Notes: generated from the letters alone by a model not told the origin. Shown: positions 9,615 through 21,222, numbered from the stretch's first letter. The stretch: DNA of 64,000 bases from Eutreptiella sp. 'Long Island Sound 2002' (GCA_964036045.1 OZ038397.1:25755342-25819341); one strand, 5' to 3'. Numbers and translations: made by a program.

Positions 9615-11471
9615 TCACGCTGATGGATGCCACGAAAAGGATGCTGGTTGGATGTTTCCTTCCTTCAGAAAGAATTTACTCAGCAGGGGTGTCAGTATAC
9701 AAAATGCCTGTACTGCCTTCCTGAGTGCAGTACTGTACGCAGGATCACTGAGCAGCGCTGGCAGGACATCTCGCACAGCCTCCACGTGCCTCCCTAGTAC
9801 GTGCAACGTGGTTACTTCATCCTGGCGCACTCCAATACTGTACAGCACAGGCTTCCTGAAAGCGTCATAGAAATCGTCCTCCGTCTGTCCACCAGCAGTG
9901 CAGGCCTCTCCCTCAGCAACGCGAATCAAACGGATGGTGAGATTTGTGCCAAAGTGTAAAGGGAAATCGGTGTGGATGTTCAGGGGGTGGAATGGGAAAA
10001 CGAAGCACTCAGGAATAAGCAGGGGGTGCATGCAGCAGCAGGAGTCCGGCTTCGCCATGCATTTGTAACATATCCGCACAGTCGTGAAGGACTGCAGGTC
10101 TCCCAGGCTGAACAAACAGGCCAGGTCAGCACTCATGTGGGGGACACACACAACAACCGGCCTCCACTGTCCCAAATCCAGTTCCCTTCCGTTCCCTTTA
10201 AAAGAGAACACGTCGGCCATCACAGTGGTAAGGTACTGGCGCATCTCGCTGGTGCTGTCCTTACCGGCATACAGCGCCAACAAATGCCTCATCCAGGGGG
10301 ATCTCGACACTTCACCGTACTGCAGCAGCGTAAAGCTCAGATGAGTGGCATTCTTGGGAATCACTGTGGGCTGGTGGAGGATGGGGAGTGCATCTATACC
10401 ACAAAGAACATCTAGTCTGACAACTGTGTCCCCCAGAGTCACACCCATCGCCTTCCTCAATTCCGAACATCGCAACAGCCGGGGGAGGACCTCTGACAGC
10501 AGCCTGTACCTGTGGGATTTGTCACCTTTAAACGTACAGAAGGCACTGAAGGTTTGACAGACCTGGTCCACTCGCTCATAACTGTGGACTACCTGTGGAA
10601 ATCGGGACCCATCAGAGAATTTGAGAAGATTGCCAACAGAATCCTTGTTGAAGTATTGGTATATCGTCCTGTAGGGCCTGCGCCCAACGTTGGCACGCTG
10701 CTTAAAGCAAACAGATTTCAAAACAGGAAATTGTTCCTCTATCTCAGCTCTAGCCTGTGCAAAGCTGCCTGTTCCCACTGTCTCACACACGGACTCCAAG
10801 AGGGGCTTCCAATGCTTGCGGGCAAAGAAATCACTGAGAAAGGCAATGAGGTCTGTGCGCTGCTGCTCTGTGAATTTGTTGGCCCTTATGGCAGGCCACA
10901 GGAGCACATCACCTGTGGTACCACATGCCTTGGACAACAGGTCCTTCTCCCACTCTGCCATGGCTTCCTTAGGGTGAGAGGGACCAGGTTTGATACCCGG
11001 ACCACACTTTTTGGTTTGATGTGTATTGGTGATGTCTTGCAGAGGTTGCAGCTGTTGCCTCTGTGCACCTTGACTCTGTGAACCTTGACTCTGCGAACCA
11101 CTTTCAGTCTGGGAGCATGGTGGTTGTGACTCATAGCGTGACATTGATGGGACATGTGATTTCGCATGGCCTGTACATGTGATGACTGGCTGTTCTGTGT
11201 CAAGACCTTTGAAATGAAGTGACAGGGAATTCAATTGCACATTACCCGGATCCGGCGCAGTCCATCCGCGCGCTCGCAGCAGGTGCTGGAAGCTGGCGCG
11301 GAACATCTCCAGGTTTTCACCACAGGCTCGGCAGAGCAGATACGGCGGAGGGATGTTGATCTTGAAGAACTTCATGGCGTCCTGGAGCTTGTGTTGCGCA
11401 TCGGCATGGCGGGCGAGTTGGAGAGGACCACGTCCACAGAAGCAACAGTCACCAGATTCGCGTTTTACCAT
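9615..11471 (-). CDS. Uncharacterised zinc-finger protein, possibly transposon-derived (618 aa)
   Basis: This is a long uninterrupted frame whose first ATG is at 11,471; the frame is open a little further upstream without an ATG. A C2H2-like finger follows the start at once (Cys9-x2-Cys12-x9-His22-x4-His27), then a second Cys pair in a CRACG context near residues 45-48. A Ser/Gln-rich linker follows (about 115-150). The remaining ~450 residues look globular, with a KCMAKPDSCCC cluster near residue 490. I recognise no family. It lies between the 28-bp inverted repeats, and its zinc-finger N-terminus suits a transposase or domesticated transposase, but I could not place a DDE triad. Upstream minus-strand frames up to 12,820 may be further exons. 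Confidence 0.6.
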   Translation of the reverse strand: MVKRESGDCCFCGRGPLQLARHADAQHKLQDAMKFFKINIPPPYLLCRACGENLEMFRASFQHLLRARGWTAPDPGNVQLNSLSLHFKGLDTEQPVITCTGHAKSHVPSMSRYESQPPCSQTESGSQSQGSQSQGAQRQQLQPLQDITNTHQTKKCGPGIKPGPSHPKEAMAEWEKDLLSKACGTTGDVLLWPAIRANKFTEQQRTDLIAFLSDFFARKHWKPLLESVCETVGTGSFAQARAEIEEQFPVLKSVCFKQRANVGRRPYRTIYQYFNKDSVGNLLKFSDGSRFPQVVHSYERVDQVCQTFSAFCTFKGDKSHRYRLLSEVLPRLLRCSELRKAMGVTLGDTVVRLDVLCGIDALPILHQPTVIPKNATHLSFTLLQYGEVSRSPWMRHLLALYAGKDSTSEMRQYLTTVMADVFSFKGNGRELDLGQWRPVVVCVPHMSADLACLFSLGDLQSFTTVRICYKCMAKPDSCCCMHPLLIPECFVFPFHPLNIHTDFPLHFGTNLTIRLIRVAEGEACTAGGQTEDDFYDAFRKPVLYSIGVRQDEVTTLHVLGRHVEAVRDVLPALLSDPAYSTALRKAVQAFCILTPLLSKFFLKEGNIQPASFSWHPSA

Positions 11472-11760
11472 TCTTGGGTGCGAGGTGCAAGAGGGCGGCG
11501 GTTGGCGCACGGCTTTCGGCCCACAGCGAAGAGGTTCAGGTCGCGGCCGTACTGATTACGCCAAAATCCCCAAATGCGGATGGTGAGGGTCTTGCGCCGG
11601 CTGTTCCACAGGAATTGGAGTCGCTGGACTGTGCGAACGTTACCACCCTTGTTCCGTTTCGAGCACTGCAGGAGTCGCATCACTGTACGGTTCACTGGAC
11701 CAGGGCTGCTGTGGCTCACGAAGAATTTGTAATTTGGACCTCTGTGGGTCACCTGGAAGC

Positions 11761-12478
11761 CTGATCGTGGGCGCAACAGGTTCGAGGACGACGCGCGTAG
11801 ATTAAGAAACGACCGGCGTACGCGAAAGAAGGCAGCAAGCGGCATTCTCCCATCAGATGTGGTACGGTCTCGCAGAATGAACACTCATCAAGAAAAATGC
11901 AGCACAGCATTGTTTTTTCAGTGGTGTGTGGCGCTGGAAGCCTGATCGTGGGCATAACAGGTTCGAGGACGACGCGCGTAGATTAAGAAACGACCGGCGT
12001 ACGCGAAAGAAGGCAGCAAGCGGCATTCTCCCATCAGATGAGGTACGGTCTCGCAGAATGAACACTCATCAAGTAAAATGCAGCACAGCATTGTTTTTTC
12101 AGTGGTGTGTGGCGCTGGAAGCATGATCGTGGGCGTAACAGGTTCGAGGACGACGCGCGTAGATTAAGAAACGACCGGCGTACGCGAAAGAAGACAGCAA
12201 GCGGCATTCTCCCATCAGATGTGGTACGGTCTCGCAGAATGAACACTCATCAAGAAAAATGCAGCACAGCATTGTTTTTTCAGTGGTGTGTGGCGCTGGA
12301 AGCCTGATCGTGGGCGTAACAGGTTCGAGGACGATGCGCGTAGATTAAGAAACGACCGGCGTGCGCGAAAGAAGGCAGCGAGCGGCATTCTCCCATCAGC
12401 GGTGTTAAGGTCTCGCAGAATGAACACTCATCAAGAAAAATGCAGGACAGCTTTGGTTTTTCAGTGGTGTGTGGCGCT
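11761..12478. repeat. 181-bp tandem repeat, four copies
   Basis: CTGATCGTGGGC recurs near 11,761, 11,942, 12,123 (ATGATCG) and 12,304; the fourth copy ends near 12,478. Units are nearly identical. 181 is not a multiple of three, so minus-strand frames rotate from copy to copy and no single frame crosses the array. Each unit contains TTTTTTCAG (plus strand). It lies directly upstream of the zinc-finger gene, so it may be an expanded intron or leader segment. Confidence 0.9.
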
Positions 12479-12772
12479 ATGAACACAGAGACCTGTCTGC
12501 AACACGTCGAACTCCTCTCTGGTACAGAAGGTCCTCGTAGCGGCGTACCTGGCAGGAGGACGACCGCTGATCTTGCGAAGGTAGGTGGGCAGCTTGGCCG
12601 TGAGGATCCGCTCCAAACGTCCTGTCACTGCATCCTCCAACCGGGCCTGCTGGTCTGTGATGTGCCTCACCAACGCCTGATTCCGCTGGACCAGCTCTCC
12701 ATTAACGGCACACGCTGCCGACAGGAAGGTGGCCTGTGTGAACGCGACAGCAGCCAAAAAAGACATACCTGA
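12461..12772 (-). CDS. Possible upstream exon of the zinc-finger gene
   Basis: A minus-strand frame encodes an amphipathic, Arg/Glu/Gln-rich stretch (VNGELVQRNQALVRHI and on) that looks more protein-like than its neighbours. It runs into the 181-bp array. It has the same strand as the zinc-finger gene, but splice junctions could not be fixed. Confidence 0.2.
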   Translation of the reverse strand, partial: SGMSFLAAVAFTQATFLSAACAVNGELVQRNQALVRHITDQQARLEDAVTGRLERILTAKLPTYLRKISGRPPARYAATRTFCTREEFDVLQTGLCVHSATHH

Positions 12773-12820
12773 AATGTGGTGCATTCGGCTTGCATTGTGG
12801 AATGTGCACACTACATGCAA

Positions 12821-13572
12821 TTGATTTTTGACCGGTGACTATTCGGCTGAATTAGGGAATCCATATCAAGCAACTACGACCAAAGGCACCGGCAAAGGAG
12901 TATGTTTCATCAATGTCCACTTTCCAGCCATGTCGTCAAATCCGTTAGATCCTACTATTTACTATACTCAAATGTATCAATTCGGTGCTTCTCTTTTCAA
13001 AACCGCTTGATTCTGGAGCCATGTCCCTCAAATTTGTGCTTTGGAGGGGTCGAAAGAGGCGTCTGGGCCGAAATCGCGAAGGCGGGGCGATAGACTTAAA
13101 TCGCCATTTCCGACCGCTGTGCATTTTAAGAGTAAGGATGTGCGCGGGCTCTACCGAGAGGAAAAACCCTAGCGGCTACCGCGCTCGGATACGACGTGGC
13201 AGACATTGGTCCGATTCCTGGTACTTATGCACTTTTTTTCCTCATTTTCAGCAGCGATCGCCGATCGGCGCCCATTTCCAGCATCGGCGCAGCGGCCTGC
13301 AGGGATCGGAGCGATCGCGGAGCACAGTTCTGCGCAGCAACAGACTTCCATTTGCGAATTTCGTGTTTTGGACTATTATTACATTGGGAATGGTATTTGG
13401 AGTCCACATGGGGCGCCGAAGGCGCCGAAGCAAAAATTGAGAAAAACATCCAATTACATTATCCGAGACCCCCGTCAATTAAAAAATAACATTTTACATT
13501 ATCCATTTTTCGGCCACATTATTCTTTTTTAACATTTACATTTTACATTTTCGTTTTTCGTCGACGTTATTA
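12821..13572. other. No gene seen; AT-rich subterminal tract at the right end
   Basis: 13,450-13,560 is rich in CATTATCC / ACATTTTACATT motifs, resembling 690-790. No gene recognised. Confidence 0.4.
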
Positions 13573-13600
13573 TACTGTAAATCACTTTGTAACCACAGTA
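13573..13600 (-). repeat. Right 28-bp terminal inverted repeat
   Basis: Perfect reverse complement of 657-684. Confidence 0.65.
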
Positions 13601-15139
13601 CCGAAATCAAGCCATTCAAGAATGGGCATCTACGTGTGGCATTACGAGAATTTATCATATGTATTCTGGCTATCTTACCCCGCGTCGATCTGGGTGTTTC
13701 CCCCCTTCGTGTGACCAGGCCATTTTGGGACAGTAGTAGACTTGTCCCAAAACGTTAGAATCTGAGGTCTTGGTACACCACGAGGGCCATTTGGGACGTT
13801 ACCGAGATCTGCATCTGCGTCTTTGCTCTAGTAGTCGGAAAAAGGATCCCCCCGTTGAGGCCAGGTTACCTCTGACACGCTGAAATTCAGTACTGCACTG
13901 CACAATTTACGAAGGATCCCGGGGCACGAAAGGGGGGTCGGAGGCAAGGGGCTCCTTTGTTAATTGGATAGGTGATGGGTTATTACCTTATCTTTATTTT
14001 TTAAGAAGAGTATTGGGGCTGCATCTCAGGCACGCATTTCGGCCATTTCCTCCAAATTTTTTCAGGCCCCACACTGCACACAGAGTCACAGGCAGTTTTG
14101 GTCGCGCCATCCGAAAATACAATACACGAAAAGAGCTTCTTTTCAGCGACTGACAGTTCAAAAGGGACGTAATGCGCACATCTCGCAGGTTAACCGCAGT
14201 GGCAAAAACGCATTCTCTAAACCATAAAGCCGTATTTTTTATTTCTTTGCGCTTCCAATTATGGTGCATTTTTTTACTTCCGTACTTTTAAGCCAGACCG
14301 GCTATTTTCTGCAGTTGGACCACGCCAGACATTATCAGTGAGCAGCTCTCTTGTGTTGCACCGTCTCTCTTTGCTCGCTGATTTAGGACAACTTCAAGGA
14401 GTAGAGTGTTGGGAAGAATATTGTCGATAATAACCCTTGCTTGCAGCAGGTAGAAAATGATCCTTTTTTTTTAAACGGTTCCTTTCTGCCGGCAAGCTTC
14501 CACACCTTTGCCAGGCTTGAAACTTGTTCGAGAACACGTTACCCATAGCAGAGCGCCAACAGCGTGTCTTCGCCGTGAACTTTTTTGAGCACGGTTGCAC
14601 AGTGCACACAGTTACAAGTGCTGAAATGGATAGCAATGTGAGTGAACGAGAAAAGGGGGTCAAAAAGTTCCTTCACCCCTTGCACCGTGCCCCACATGGG
14701 ATCAGCCGAAGCGCCTGCAAATGTGCCTCTTGCTGCCTGAAAGAGACGCGTTCAGCCCCGTGCTCCTCCTGCGGGTCAACCGAACCAGCCAAGGGCTGCA
14801 AAAACCTTTCATGGATCGGCTTGAGGAGCTAGCTACATTGGGGCACTATTCATCGGGAACGTTCTTGTCCACCTGCTATGTTCCCAGACGAAAATTGGAA
14901 CACTTTGCGGGCCCAGTTACTTGCACAAGGGTGCTAAGAAATATGACTCACTTTAGTGCTTTTGCGTGCCACTTCCACGCTTGTTGCCATTTGTTGAGGC
15001 CGTGACCTCAAGAATTTTCTCCCTGAGAATCTTTTCGCGAATCCTGCAACTATACAAAGCTATAAACTAAAAAACTATACAAAGAGTTCGCAACGCACAC
15101 AAGGCGGCCTGGCCACGGGCCACGGGCAATGGAGCGTTC
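13601..15139. other. No gene seen
   Basis: Mixed-composition sequence without a convincing frame. It could include 5' exons or the promoter of the EF-hand gene that follows. Confidence 0.4.
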
Positions 15140-16241
15140 ATGGCGAGCCGAAGTTCTGAAGAGAAAACCAGCTCTATGTACATCGAATCGGGTTCGATTC
15201 GATTGGTGGCTCTCGGCGCAACCATCTGCCTCAGAGCTAAGCAGAGTTGCAAAATGGGTGGTAATGCAACCAGTATTTTGAAGAAGATTGACAACTCGTC
15301 TGGTTCCGCTGACGGCGAAGTTGAAAAGTATTCCTGCGCCCCGCGATATATGTCTACAGCGCTTCGACACTTCAATGCAGTTGTGGGGTAAGGGAGAGTG
15401 GTCGGCCCAGTCTCCAACCAGGTAAAACCTCGCTCATGCATTTTCAGACTTTGGACCAAACTTGACAAGGATGGGTCTGGATACCTAGAAGGGAACGAAT
15501 ACGAATCGTTTTTGGACATGGTCGCCGAATACATGCAGAAGGATCTCGCGAAGCTTGGGTATGATATTCCATCTTGCAACATCTTGCTGGGGGCTTTGCA
15601 TCCTTTCAACCTCTCCAAGTGGAGGTGATGCTGCACCAGCCGACGCACACGAACGGATAAAGGGAAAAGTTTTGAGACTCATAACGCTAATAAGTGTCGT
15701 CGGTTGTACGACATGGTTTTCAGGGACAGAGTGCATATCGCAAATTCGACTCTTTAAAAACCACCCCTTTTCAGGGCTCCTCCTCCTCGTGAATAGTTGC
15801 TCAAACGCAAAGCTAACAAAGAAAACATAGCAACGCAGCTTTTGGTGCGTCTGATTAGTTGCCATCAGAACTGGTGAAAAACACCAAACGCACCCGAGGG
15901 CCCCTCCTTCAGACCCATCGCCAAACGGTCCAGATCCAACCCATTCAAAATACTTAGATAAATAGCGTCTTTTCGCTCTCACAATTTGCTGCTGCTCTTG
16001 TACAGCTTGGTTGTCTATCGTGATTGATCCTTTCTTCCCTTTCTCCATTCTCTCGGGACAGATGCTACCCACTGTGCAGATTTACACTCGTACACGTCGT
16101 TTTGCTTGCAGGCATGAATATGATTTGCAAACACTGAGAAAGTGGTCAAAGGATTGGCTGGACCCGAACGCAGATGGTAAAATCTCGAAAGCTGAGCTGG
16201 AGGCAAATCTGAAAGCTGTGCTGGACGCTGGGGAAGTCTAA
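15140..16241 (+). CDS. EF-hand calcium-binding protein, three exons (about 162 aa)
   Basis: Two canonical 12-residue EF-hand loops are split over exons: DKDGSGYLEGNE in exon 2 and DPNADGKISKAE in exon 3, each with acidic residues at positions 1, 5 and 12. The likely exons are 15140-15387, 15448-15558 and 16112-16241. Both introns are GT-AG, follow phase-2 breaks and keep the frame: a 60-bp intron with GTAAGG donor and TTTTCAG acceptor, and a 553-bp intron with GTATGA donor and TTGCAG acceptor. The stop is TAA at 16,239. The start at 15,140 (ATGG) is the first ATG in the exon 1 frame; 15,254 is an alternative, and further 5' exons are possible. The product is a calmodulin/calbindin-like Ca2+ sensor by motif only. 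It is the only recognisable cellular gene here. Confidence 0.7.
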
Positions 16242-18679
16242 GGCGCACAATGCCAGTCAAACGAGGGGTGGAGTTCACCGCAGCATTACAATGTACAGCG
16301 ACTGCCCTCGCTATTTTTCTCGTTCCTCAACTTTCAGAATGCCCCCCGCCCACGTCTCACCTCGTATCGAAACAGCACCTTTCCTGCTAACCACTTATCT
16401 GCCTGTATGAGAGCACCGTTGGTCTTTGGTAAACACGTTTATTTGGTGCACAGGACACCAAAACAGGCCCACATTGTGCCACCAAGTGGCCCAAACCATC
16501 TGACACCAAGTCTTGACTTGTGTGCATGTGTGTGTGGATTGTACGAAAGCAATTTTATTTTACGTTATGGCAGCACTGGAATGAATTTGTCATTGATTTG
16601 GCAGATTGCCTGGAAGGGCATCTTGCTTGTGGTCGTACACTGACTGGATTGTTACAAATTAGCTTGGGAGAATGCTTGCCTTCAGTTGTGCTGTCGTGTT
16701 GGTGATTGCACTGTCTTGTCCATTTCCCATGCCGCAAGTGAAAAGCCACCTGCCCAACGGTTGTGCTGGATCCTTGGACCGTCTCACCCTCCCCCGCTGA
16801 GTTCCAGCACTGCCTGAGGACACTGTACATTTCACAAAATCTAACAACAATTCAAACTAATGTTCGATGGCTGTTCTACGATAGCGCCTGAAAAATGCGG
16901 TAAAGTTGGGCAGGACTTCTGTTGGCAAGAAAACTTGATTGTTGCCACTGGCACAATTGGGGCATGACATGACTCCTCAGGCATGTAATGGGTTGTGCAG
17001 GAAGTTCTTTTTAGCTGAAGGTGACTGCTTGTAACCGTTTTTTTTCGCTTGTTTGGATGTGTATATTACCGAAAAAGCTTGCGGTTCGTGGTCATAAGAA
17101 AAAGGTGACAAATAGCATGTTTGGCCCAACTTCACCAATGACGTTGAGGTCCTCAAGGGCTACGAGGGAATTGGTGAGTTATTGCCAGAAAAGGCGAAGT
17201 CGTGGCAACTTCCATTGCGTACAACAATCCTCTGCCACCAAACTGTTTTCTCTCACCATTCTTGTACGCAGTGGTGAGTGAGCAGAGGGTGGCCTTGTAG
17301 GACAACCCGGGATCTCTTCGTCCACACAGCTAAGCACGTGCAAGACAGAGAACAATTTCTTAAATCTGCGTAGGTCACAAGAATATGCAATCAATAACAA
17401 ATAGCAATATGACATCTCCTGAGAAACAAGAACATGAACAAAGGTAAGCATACATTGACACACAAGGGTCCAAACCGAAACTACCTGTGTGATGGGGCAC
17501 ACCACAGCTCTCCGTAGGGCACAAAGTGACCTCAGAGACGAGGAAATGGTAAGAAACGCAAATAAAATAAACTCTCCACAAGATAGTGTGGAGGACCACA
17601 AGGTCAGCCAGCATGAAGCCTTCACACTCAGGACCTTTGGCTACACATAGCATTTCATGATCCATTTGAAATTGCCATGGGTTTGGAATGGCGGAGTTGT
17701 CAAGTGACTCGAGAAGGGGTAAAATCCAATGAGCAGGTACGGGTCATGACAACATGGAATGACCTCAAAAGCTTAAACAAAGACTTTTGTGAAAGGGGTT
17801 CGCCAATTGTATTTAGGCTGAACCAATAGGAAGATTTGAAAGAGAAACCTTCTTTGAAGTATACCCCATTGGACCCTGATTTCAGTCTCCAAAGCATGGC
17901 TAAAGTCAACCCATAAAGCCAAAAATGTGAAAATTTGGGCCATTGCACGAAGTTGGAATGCCAAATGTCGTTTAACAAAGTACCATAGTGTGCATACTCA
18001 TCCGCAGGTTCTCTTTACGTGTTATGGCGCTCTTGTAATACAACACTTAGCACCATTGCCCAGATGCGGCGTATCCACGTCCACAATTTGTCCACAAATT
18101 GTCCTTCATTGACTGCCGCACCTCCCGTGCACCGCAAGGCCGTGGTTGCGCAAACATTGGAGAGGTGGGGGAGGGGGGTCTCCACATCATGCCTGACGTA
18201 CTGCCTAGAATTATCAAAGGGAATTTGGGTCACAAACTGCTATAACTGATGCAACACAATCAGCCAAACCTGCAAAGGCACGGCACAAAGCGTGGTCACG
18301 CACCGGCACACATCTAGTGCCTGTGGGAGGGACAGGCAGACCGACTGACAGACTGTCTGATTGCAGAAAGGCAGAAAAATGGGAGACACCGATCCATCAA
18401 GAAGCACTCGCTGACTTGCAACTAAACTAACAGACTCAAAACGACACTACACAATCACAGTAAAATCTCCCCCCCAGGGGAGAAGCCAATGTCTTTCGGG
18501 GGGGATTGCGCGGTGTACCTCTCGTGACGCAGAACACGCGCGCACAGGTACACACGCACACACACACACCCTGGCTGGCATACGTAGACACAAGCAAACC
18601 ATTGCCAGCACAGTGAGACCGAGACCATCAAAGGGTCGTCTCAATCATCCCCCTGGCCTCAAACTGGCAGGGCCTGTAT
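16242..18679. other. No gene seen
   Basis: Unassigned sequence. A short CA-repeat tract lies near 18,550-18,570. No coding frame resembles a known family. Confidence 0.5.
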
Positions 18680-18687
18680 TTGCCACC

Positions 18688-19126
18688 TAAGGTTCGGAAT
18701 TGGTTTCATGCAAAAATAACCGATTGTTTTCAATTATTTCGATAAAAATAACCAATTATTCCGATTATATGACATAAAAATAATCGGTTATTTTCGATTG
18801 TTGTCTCTACAAAATGCAATTATTGCCAAAAAGCCGTGAACTTTTACCTAAGGGATAGTAAACAGGAAAATAGAGGTGAAAGACATGCTAAACCTTTGAC
18901 TTTTATCCCAAATTGCCTGTGATTTTGCAAAATCCTCTCGTTTTTGATAAGAAACATTTCATGGTGTATCAACGAAATATTTCTTTTTCATACATAACTT
19001 GTCCGATTAATTGGTTTGAACCAGTTTTCAAAATAATCAGTTTTACCGATTATTTGTCACATTAGACCCAATTAATCCAATTAATCCGATTATCCGATTA
19101 ATTGGTAAAACCGATTCCGAACCTTA
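18688..19126. mobile_element. 439-bp hAT-like MITE with 8-bp target duplication
   Basis: The ends are inverted repeats, TAAGGTTCGGAATTGGTTT on the left and AAACCGATTCCGAACCTTA on the right, with one mismatch. The element is flanked by identical 8-bp direct repeats TTGCCACC (18,680-18,687 and 19,127-19,134). The interior is AT-rich with many AACCGATT/AATCGGTT motifs in both orientations. There is no coding capacity. An 8-bp duplication with short TIRs is typical of non-autonomous hAT elements. Confidence 0.85.
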
Positions 19127-19134
19127 TTGCCACC

Positions 19135-20681
19135 ACAGGGCTGACAACGGGGTATCAATGCAGTACACGAGCAATAAATCTGTGCACCAATACACCTCCA
19201 ATACAACCGCGCATCGGCACACCACGGAACATGACACGGGGCACTCTGTATCCTACAGACTACCTCCACCAGACAAACTAGCTGGGTACTGTACACCTCA
19301 CAGTGTGTATTCACCTGAGTCATAATCACCGGTTACCTAAAATTCAGCTTGGAAATCTATATCTGTATCTCCGTCTTAGTACGTTACATCACACGGAGTT
19401 CTCATTAACTTAGGATACTGTCTATCTCACGGATCAGGTCATCTCCTCTAAGTATCACTCCTAGGTAAACGTACGCGTAATACACCGTAACTACATCAAC
19501 CTGGGCCGCAGCGGAGTTTTCTCTAACAACAGTAACTCACTCCTGAGCTGCTATACAGATTTATGCTCGTTGGGTGATCTACACCCCCGTGGTAATACCG
19601 GTTGCTATGGTCACACTTGGTGGCACACACAGTGGCACACAGTCTATGGACTATGGGACGGACATATGTCGACTTCCTACATAGACATCAGAAAGAAAAA
19701 ACTTCGATGCTTCCAGTTACCCCAGAAACACCTCCAGTACACTTTCTCAGAACTAGAAAGAAAAATGGGCACCCTGCTTCACGGCCGGTAGCTGATGCGC
19801 GTCAATGGGCCATGTGAGTGCACCAAGAATGGAAGCTTCTCGAGCACGAGACTGTCTGCACTACTCGCACTGATGTCCATTTCCAAGCAGACCCGAGTGA
19901 CAGGGCGTACACGGACGAAGGTTGCAAAAGGAATGCAGATACTGGAGCACCAACCCTGCTGAGCAGTGACATACAACCTGGAAATGCATTGATGTAAAGC
20001 TTTTAACCTACGGTCCACTCTCTCTACAGGGCTGCGACCAGGACGCCCGATAGCTCTGGCACAAGGATGTGAGGCAGAGAAGTGATACAGAAACAATCAG
20101 TGACTCAAGGTGCATTCAGCATGACCACAGCTGCAAAGGAATTCGACCAAACTAGTGCAAACACGCCGCTCTCCATCAGGCCACACGCTACCCACAGAAT
20201 TTTCGATGAAGAATCCAGTCTTTATGAAATGAGAGAGGGGAACAGAAGCAGGAGCGAAAGAAGCGCAGGGTTAGAATCAGGCACACTTGATTGATAGGCG
20301 CCCAAGCGAAACGCCCACGCAAGCACTGAGTGTATGAGGGGGGGGGGGTCTCCTGGCACAGAAAATGCGTGCAGGAGAGCTGATCTTTAATAACCCCCCG
20401 CCCCTTTTGGCTTGGCGTTACCTATCCTAGGGGAAGGAAATTCCCTTTAACTGGCTTGCCGAGTTTGGCAGCCCATAAATGAGGGCAAAGGGCCCGCAAA
20501 ATTTTAGCAAGAAAATAGGCAGGGCCTGGCAGGGGTGCTTGGGCTAACCCACAGGGGTGCCCGGGTGACGCCCGGTCCCCTGGGATTCTCGTCGGAGTCC
20601 ATGTTGTCCTCTGGGGGACACACGTGCACTGAGCACCTGATGGTCGGGTCGCCCTGTTGTTGTCGATGGGGCCCCAGACCT
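19135..20681. other. No gene seen
   Basis: Unassigned sequence; a G run lies at about 20,339-20,348. Confidence 0.5.
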
Positions 20682-21222
20682 TCACATCCTACTCGCCTGT
20701 GGTGCCAGCCATCGCCCAGCAGGAGGGCAGGACGAAGTGGCAGCAGCCAGACCAGGCTTCCGAACCAAGAAAGACATCAAGTGCACCTGCTCGAAGGAGT
20801 CGTAGGCAGCCAATCGGATGCAGCACTGAGGGTAGGTCTTGCAGCCATCATTGGCCTCGTGCAGCGCCTGGCTGGCCCCAGTGCGGCCGATTGTCGTTGG
20901 CGTCCGTGCAGGAGAACTTGGCTGGCAAACTTGGCTGGCGTAAGTGCAGCCAATCGTCGCTCGCGTCTGTGCAGGCGAACATGGGCAGCGTCCACATGGC
21001 CTTGTACCGGTCGTCATAATAACCAGCGGCCGCGCCAGGGAACCTCACTGTGTTGTTGTTGGACAAGAGGCTGCTCTCTTCGGCGGGAAACTCCACGCAA
21101 GGTGAGACACCACTGATGCGGACCTCTTGCATCTGTTTGGCAATCTGGGCATCAGGCAACCCAGGCAAAAAGAAAGGAGACCTGTACCATTTGTTTTTGG
21201 AGGCGCCTGCGGAAACAAGCAC
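20682..21222 (-). CDS. Possible exon(s) with a 21-residue duplicated Cys motif
   Basis: On the minus strand a 63-bp direct repeat (about 20,880-20,990) reads as two 21-residue units starting FACTDASDDW and FSCTDANDNR. An upstream segment looks protein-like (NNNTVRFPGAAAGYYDD). The period is a multiple of three and substitutions between copies are partly conservative, which favours coding. No family is recognised and exon borders are not set. Confidence 0.22.

Larger units (their letters stand above)
657..13600. mobile_element. Candidate 12.9-kb DNA transposon bounded by 28-bp inverted repeats
   Basis: A 28-bp sequence beginning TACTGTGGTT and ending ATTTACAGTA at 657-684 recurs as a perfect reverse complement at 13,573-13,600. 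Each copy is itself an imperfect palindrome (TACTGT...ACAGTA). AT-rich CGGCC[G/A]CATTATT-type tracts lie just inside both ends (about 695 and 13,513), but these are in direct orientation. No clear target duplication is seen beyond a possible TA. The interval holds a zinc-finger protein that could be a transposase, but no DDE motif was identified. The alternative is two partial copies of one MITE family lying in opposite positions by chance. Confidence 0.3.

Noticed and set aside
13140-13230. Possible tRNA (TAGCGGCTACC ... GGTCCGATTCC)
   Set aside because: A-box and B-box-like strings are present, but no anticodon or acceptor stem pairs.
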